A stretch of 14,464 bases of DNA from Pseudomonadota bacterium. Lineage in GTDB: Bacteria; Desulfobacterota; JADFVX01. Each line of letters opens with the position of its first letter. Positions within the stretch are counted from its first letter, which is position 1. The stretch spans positions 1 through 14,464 of the forward strand of contig JADFVX010000120.1 in assembly GCA_015222755.1 (NCBI GenBank), in the 5' to 3' direction. Positions 12,390 through 14,464 of this stretch are shown piece by piece. A program made the position numbers and the translations under genes. The notes under the pieces were generated by a model. The model ran no database searches and was not told the DNA's origin. It saw only the letters and a program-made list of their open reading frames with translations.

Positions 12390-13073
12390 ATGCGGCCAAT
12401 GAAAAAAACAAGGCAGACAATTGAGACACAGAAGACCTTAAGAGCTCAGATTGTCGATTCACTTAAAGAAGCCATTGCCACAGGACAACTGAAGCCCGGG
12501 GAAAAGATCTCCGAGACAAGGCTTTCCGAAGACCTGGGCATAAGCAGGACACCCTTACGGGAGGCTATTCAGACACTTGAGGCTGATGGTTTTTTAAAAG
12601 TCATCCCCCGGAAAGGGGCCGTTGTTAGTGATTTTTCACGAAAAGACATAGAAGATATATACGATATCAAGGCAGCGCTGGAGGGTCTTGCAGCCCGCCT
12701 CGCTACAGAAAATCTGACGGTATCAAATATACAGAAAATGGAAAACATAAACGGACAGCTTAGGGCTCTTACACTTAAGGGCGAGAGTTCCGCCGGACGA
12801 TTTTTCAAGCTTCACAACGAGTTTCATGATATCTTTCTGCAGGCGGGAAATAACGATCGGCTGTACCAGCTCAACTGCCACCTTATGGATCCTTTCAAGC
12901 GTTTCAGGCTTTCATCGCTTGCCATACCGGGAAGGTTTGAAGAGTCTGTAAGGGCGCATGACGAAATCATAGAAGCCTTTAAGGTCAAGGATGCAAATGA
13001 GGCTGAGGAACTGGTAATAGAAAACGTTCTTGAAGGAAAAAGAGCCCTGATAAACAAGGTGGAAAGCAAGTAA
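12390..13073 (+). CDS. GntR-family transcription regulator, FadR subfamily with FCD ligand domain
   Basis: The 227-residue protein has an N-terminal winged helix (about 15-80) with LRAQIVDSLKEAIATGQLKPGEKISE, LSEDLGISRTPLREAIQTLEADG and VIPRKGAVVS. An all-helical FCD domain (about 85-222) follows. FCD domains bind a metal and a carboxylate effector, usually through Asp, His, His and His. By spacing, the equivalent residues here seem to be His142, His146, His190 and Asn212, so the first and last ligands are replaced. The ATG at 12390 has no clear ribosome binding site, and a second ATG in frame lies three codons on. A TGTATACA palindrome overlaps the promoter. The effector and the regulated pathway cannot be told from the neighbours, which are two small unknown genes and an rRNA-modification gene. 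Confidence 0.93.
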   Translation: MRPMKKTRQTIETQKTLRAQIVDSLKEAIATGQLKPGEKISETRLSEDLGISRTPLREAIQTLEADGFLKVIPRKGAVVSDFSRKDIEDIYDIKAALEGLAARLATENLTVSNIQKMENINGQLRALTLKGESSAGRFFKLHNEFHDIFLQAGNNDRLYQLNCHLMDPFKRFRLSSLAIPGRFEESVRAHDEIIEAFKVKDANEAEELVIENVLEGKRALINKVESK

Positions 13074-13103
13074 GGCAGGAAAAACCATGTCAAAGGGGAA
13101 GTT

Positions 13104-13421
13104 ATGAATAGCCAGCACTGCTGCAAATGTGGAAAATATCTTCCCGAGGGCTCGGCCCGATATATTGTAAGCATACGCCTTTTTGCAGATTTTGATGACA
13201 ATATCGAAATTTCAGAGGGGAGTGAAGGCGACCAGGATAGCATAGAGTATCTTCTGCAATGCCTTGAGGGATTTGATGACAAGGAGGCGGAGAGTTATAC
13301 CAACGATGAAATGGCTTTTTTGCTTTGCCGCCCATGCAGAAACCGCTTTGGAAGAAACCCCTTAAATAAGCCTGGATGTGATATAAAAAGTGGTGAGCGG
13401 CACACAGGCATCTTGCATTAG
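13104..13421 (+). CDS. Hypothetical protein with a split zinc-ribbon-like cysteine pattern
   Basis: I do not recognise this 105-residue protein. Two CxxC-type pairs, Cys6/Cys9 (CCKCGKYLPEG) near the start and Cys75/Cys78 (LLCRPCRNRF) later, look like the two halves of a zinc ribbon. They enclose an acidic, beta-rich stretch (about 15-70) with YIVSIRLFADFDDNIEIS. The C-terminus is basic and probably disordered. The ATG at 13104 is preceded by AGGGGAA at a workable distance. It begins 30 bases after gntR and may share its transcript. A zinc-binding structural role is likely; no function is offered. Confidence 0.75.
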   Translation: MNSQHCCKCGKYLPEGSARYIVSIRLFADFDDNIEISEGSEGDQDSIEYLLQCLEGFDDKEAESYTNDEMAFLLCRPCRNRFGRNPLNKPGCDIKSGERHTGILH

Positions 13422-13467
13422 CAGAAAAAATCCTTTATGGTTTAACCATTAAAAATGGAGGTAACCT

Positions 13468-13734
13468 TTGGCACTCATTGAAGATCCGACAAGGGCGAGA
13501 AGAAAAGCAAGGGCAATAGTTTCTGACGTAGCTATATACAACCCTGAAAAGATAAAAGAAGGAATTACCAACGACAATATCTTTGAAGTCCTTGAAGAGG
13601 AGATTGAAGAGGGCCGTGTGCTTTACCGTGCAAGCGTCTCCTCGGAGATACTTGAAAAGGAGAACTACTATGATCTTGCCCTGGTAGATGTCCTCATAAA
13701 ACAAAGTGGAAAGGTCGAGTCAAATATCTGGTAA
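13468..13734 (+). CDS. Small conserved-looking hypothetical protein (TTG start)
   Basis: This 88-residue, highly charged and probably helical protein starts at TTG, supported by a strong GGAGGT five bases upstream. The segments RARRKARAIVSDVAIYNPEKI, NDNIFEVLEEEIEEGRVLY and NYYDLALVDVLIK look like a folded, conserved protein rather than chance coding. From memory, similar small proteins occur in Deltaproteobacteria, but I cannot name a family. It has no signal peptide, membrane segment or cysteine. It lies 46 bases after the zinc-ribbon-like gene and overlaps the possible GTG start of the rluD-like gene by 29 bases, so it may be co-expressed with that gene. Confidence 0.8.
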   Translation: MALIEDPTRARRKARAIVSDVAIYNPEKIKEGITNDNIFEVLEEEIEEGRVLYRASVSSEILEKENYYDLALVDVLIKQSGKVESNIW

Positions 13735-14464
13735 ACCCTCAGGGACTATAACCTTAACTGCAAGCAGAGAAGAGGCGGGGGACCGCATGGACTCCTTCCT
13801 CACAACGCATCTTCCACAACTTACCAGAAGCCGCATAAAGCAGCTCATATCTGACGGGCTCGTATCAAGCTCTTCGGGAAAGCCCGTAAAGCCTGGACAA
13901 AAGATTAGGGGAGATGAGACCTTTGAGGTAAGTCTCCCTGAAGCAAGACCCATTGAAGCACTTCCTGAAGATATCCCACTTAATGTTCTATACGAAGACA
14001 GCGATATAATCGTCATTGACAAGCCTGCAGGTATGGTCGTCCACCCTGCTGCCGGCCACTTTCAAGGCACTTTAGTAAATGCCCTGCTCTTTCACTGTAA
14101 AGACCTCTCCGGTATAGGTGGAATGCTTAGACCCGGGATTGTTCATCGTCTGGACAAGGGCACCTCTGGTGTTATGCTGGCAACGAAAAACGACCAGTCC
14201 CACAATGCAATGGCAAAACAATTCAAATCCCACTCCATAAGCAGAAAATACAGGGCCCTTATTTATGGTCAAATAGCCAGCTCCGGTACCGTCGACCTCC
14301 CGCTTGGAAGAAACCCGAATGACCGTAAAAAAATCGCTGTGATCAATGGTGGCAGAGAAGCCGTTACACACTGGAAACTTCTTGCCTCTTATCAGGGACT
14401 GTCTCTCGTTGAACTGACACTGGAAACCGGCAGAACGCACCAGATAAGGGTCCACCTTTCTCAC
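13706..14464 (+). CDS. rluD: RluD-family 23S rRNA pseudouridine synthase, cut by the window edge
   Basis: RluA/RluD-family enzymes turn specific uridines of 23S rRNA (or tRNA) into pseudouridine. At least 253 codons are present and the frame is open to the right edge. An S4 RNA-binding domain (about 20-75, with GDRMDSFLTTHLPQLTRSR and KQLISDGLV) is followed by the catalytic domain. That domain has VIDKPAGMVVHPAAGH (103-118), PGIVHRLDKGTSG (143-155, catalytic Asp150), SRKYRALIYG and the ETGRTHQIRVHLSH motif at the cut end. The start is uncertain. GTG at 13706 keeps the whole S4 domain but has no ribosome binding site and overlaps the previous gene by 29 bases. The next start, ATG at 13787, would cut into the S4 domain. 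RluD rather than RluC is inferred from motif style. Confidence 0.88.
   Translation, partial: MERSSQISGKPSGTITLTASREEAGDRMDSFLTTHLPQLTRSRIKQLISDGLVSSSSGKPVKPGQKIRGDETFEVSLPEARPIEALPEDIPLNVLYEDSDIIVIDKPAGMVVHPAAGHFQGTLVNALLFHCKDLSGIGGMLRPGIVHRLDKGTSGVMLATKNDQSHNAMAKQFKSHSISRKYRALIYGQIASSGTVDLPLGRNPNDRKKIAVINGGREAVTHWKLLASYQGLSLVELTLETGRTHQIRVHLSH

Noticed and set aside
13437..13449. Palindrome ATGGTTTAACCAT before the TTG-start gene, as a terminator
   Set aside because: The stem is AT-rich and has no T-run after it; at best a minor operator-like site, and such short palindromes are common by chance.
1..14464. CRISPR arrays, insertion sequences, phage or defence genes
   Set aside because: No regular spaced repeats, transposase or integrase motifs, or known defence domains were seen on either strand.

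Overview
The window is an ordinary chromosomal stretch of an anaerobe-type bacterium. Its left 10 kb is a long, densely packed minus-strand operon for the anaerobic (early cobalt insertion) branch of cobalamin synthesis. Its right 4.5 kb holds plus-strand housekeeping genes. The combination of a cobalamin-riboswitch-controlled cbi operon, a CarD/CdnL-type regulator next to ispD-ispF, and mid-range GC suggests a Desulfobacterota/Nitrospirota-like lineage. That placement is an inference with low certainty, because nothing here is a taxonomic marker that I can score.

Region 1 (10200 down to 1, minus strand): a putative promoter and a clear AdoCbl-type riboswitch (9987-10148) are followed by two small hairpins and an intrinsic terminator (9904-9934). 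The genes then run, in transcription order: cbiP, a cbiX-cbiC fusion, cbiM, cbiD, cbiE, cbiL, cbiF, cbiG, cbiH, a small cysteine-rich protein gene, cbiA and the first 35 codons of cobT, which runs off the left edge. Together they cover cobalt uptake (CbiM), cobalt insertion (CbiX), the methylations and ring contraction (CbiL, H, F, G, D, E), the methyl shift (CbiC), the side-chain amidations (CbiA, CbiP) and the start of lower-ligand assembly (CobT). cbiT and cbiJ, which the pathway needs, are not in the window, nor are partners for CbiM (CbiN/Q/O). A second intrinsic terminator sits inside the operon between cbiM and cbiD. An imperfect inverted repeat with 9-nt periodicity lies between cbiE and cbiL and supplies the cbiE stop codon.

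Region 2 (10200-10408): a divergent intergenic region with the cbi promoter on the left and the carD promoter on the right. A 14-bp direct repeat with a 21-nt period lies just upstream of the carD -10 element.

Region 3 (10409-12119, plus strand): carD, an intrinsic terminator that ends 5 nt before ispD, then ispD and ispF overlapping by one base (MEP isoprenoid pathway).

Region 4 (12150-12226, minus strand): tRNA-Arg(CCG) with an encoded CCA end.

Region 5 (12335-14464, plus strand): a GntR/FCD-type repressor with a TGTATACA palindrome overlapping its own -10 element, two small conserved-looking hypothetical proteins, and an RluD-type pseudouridine synthase gene cut off by the right edge.

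I saw no mobile element, CRISPR array, phage gene or toxin/defence gene. The most interesting material is regulatory: intrinsic terminators lying almost flush with the start codons of downstream genes, the riboswitch expression platform, the out-of-frame cbiG/cbiH overlap, a compact CbiG and the cysteine-rich operon member.
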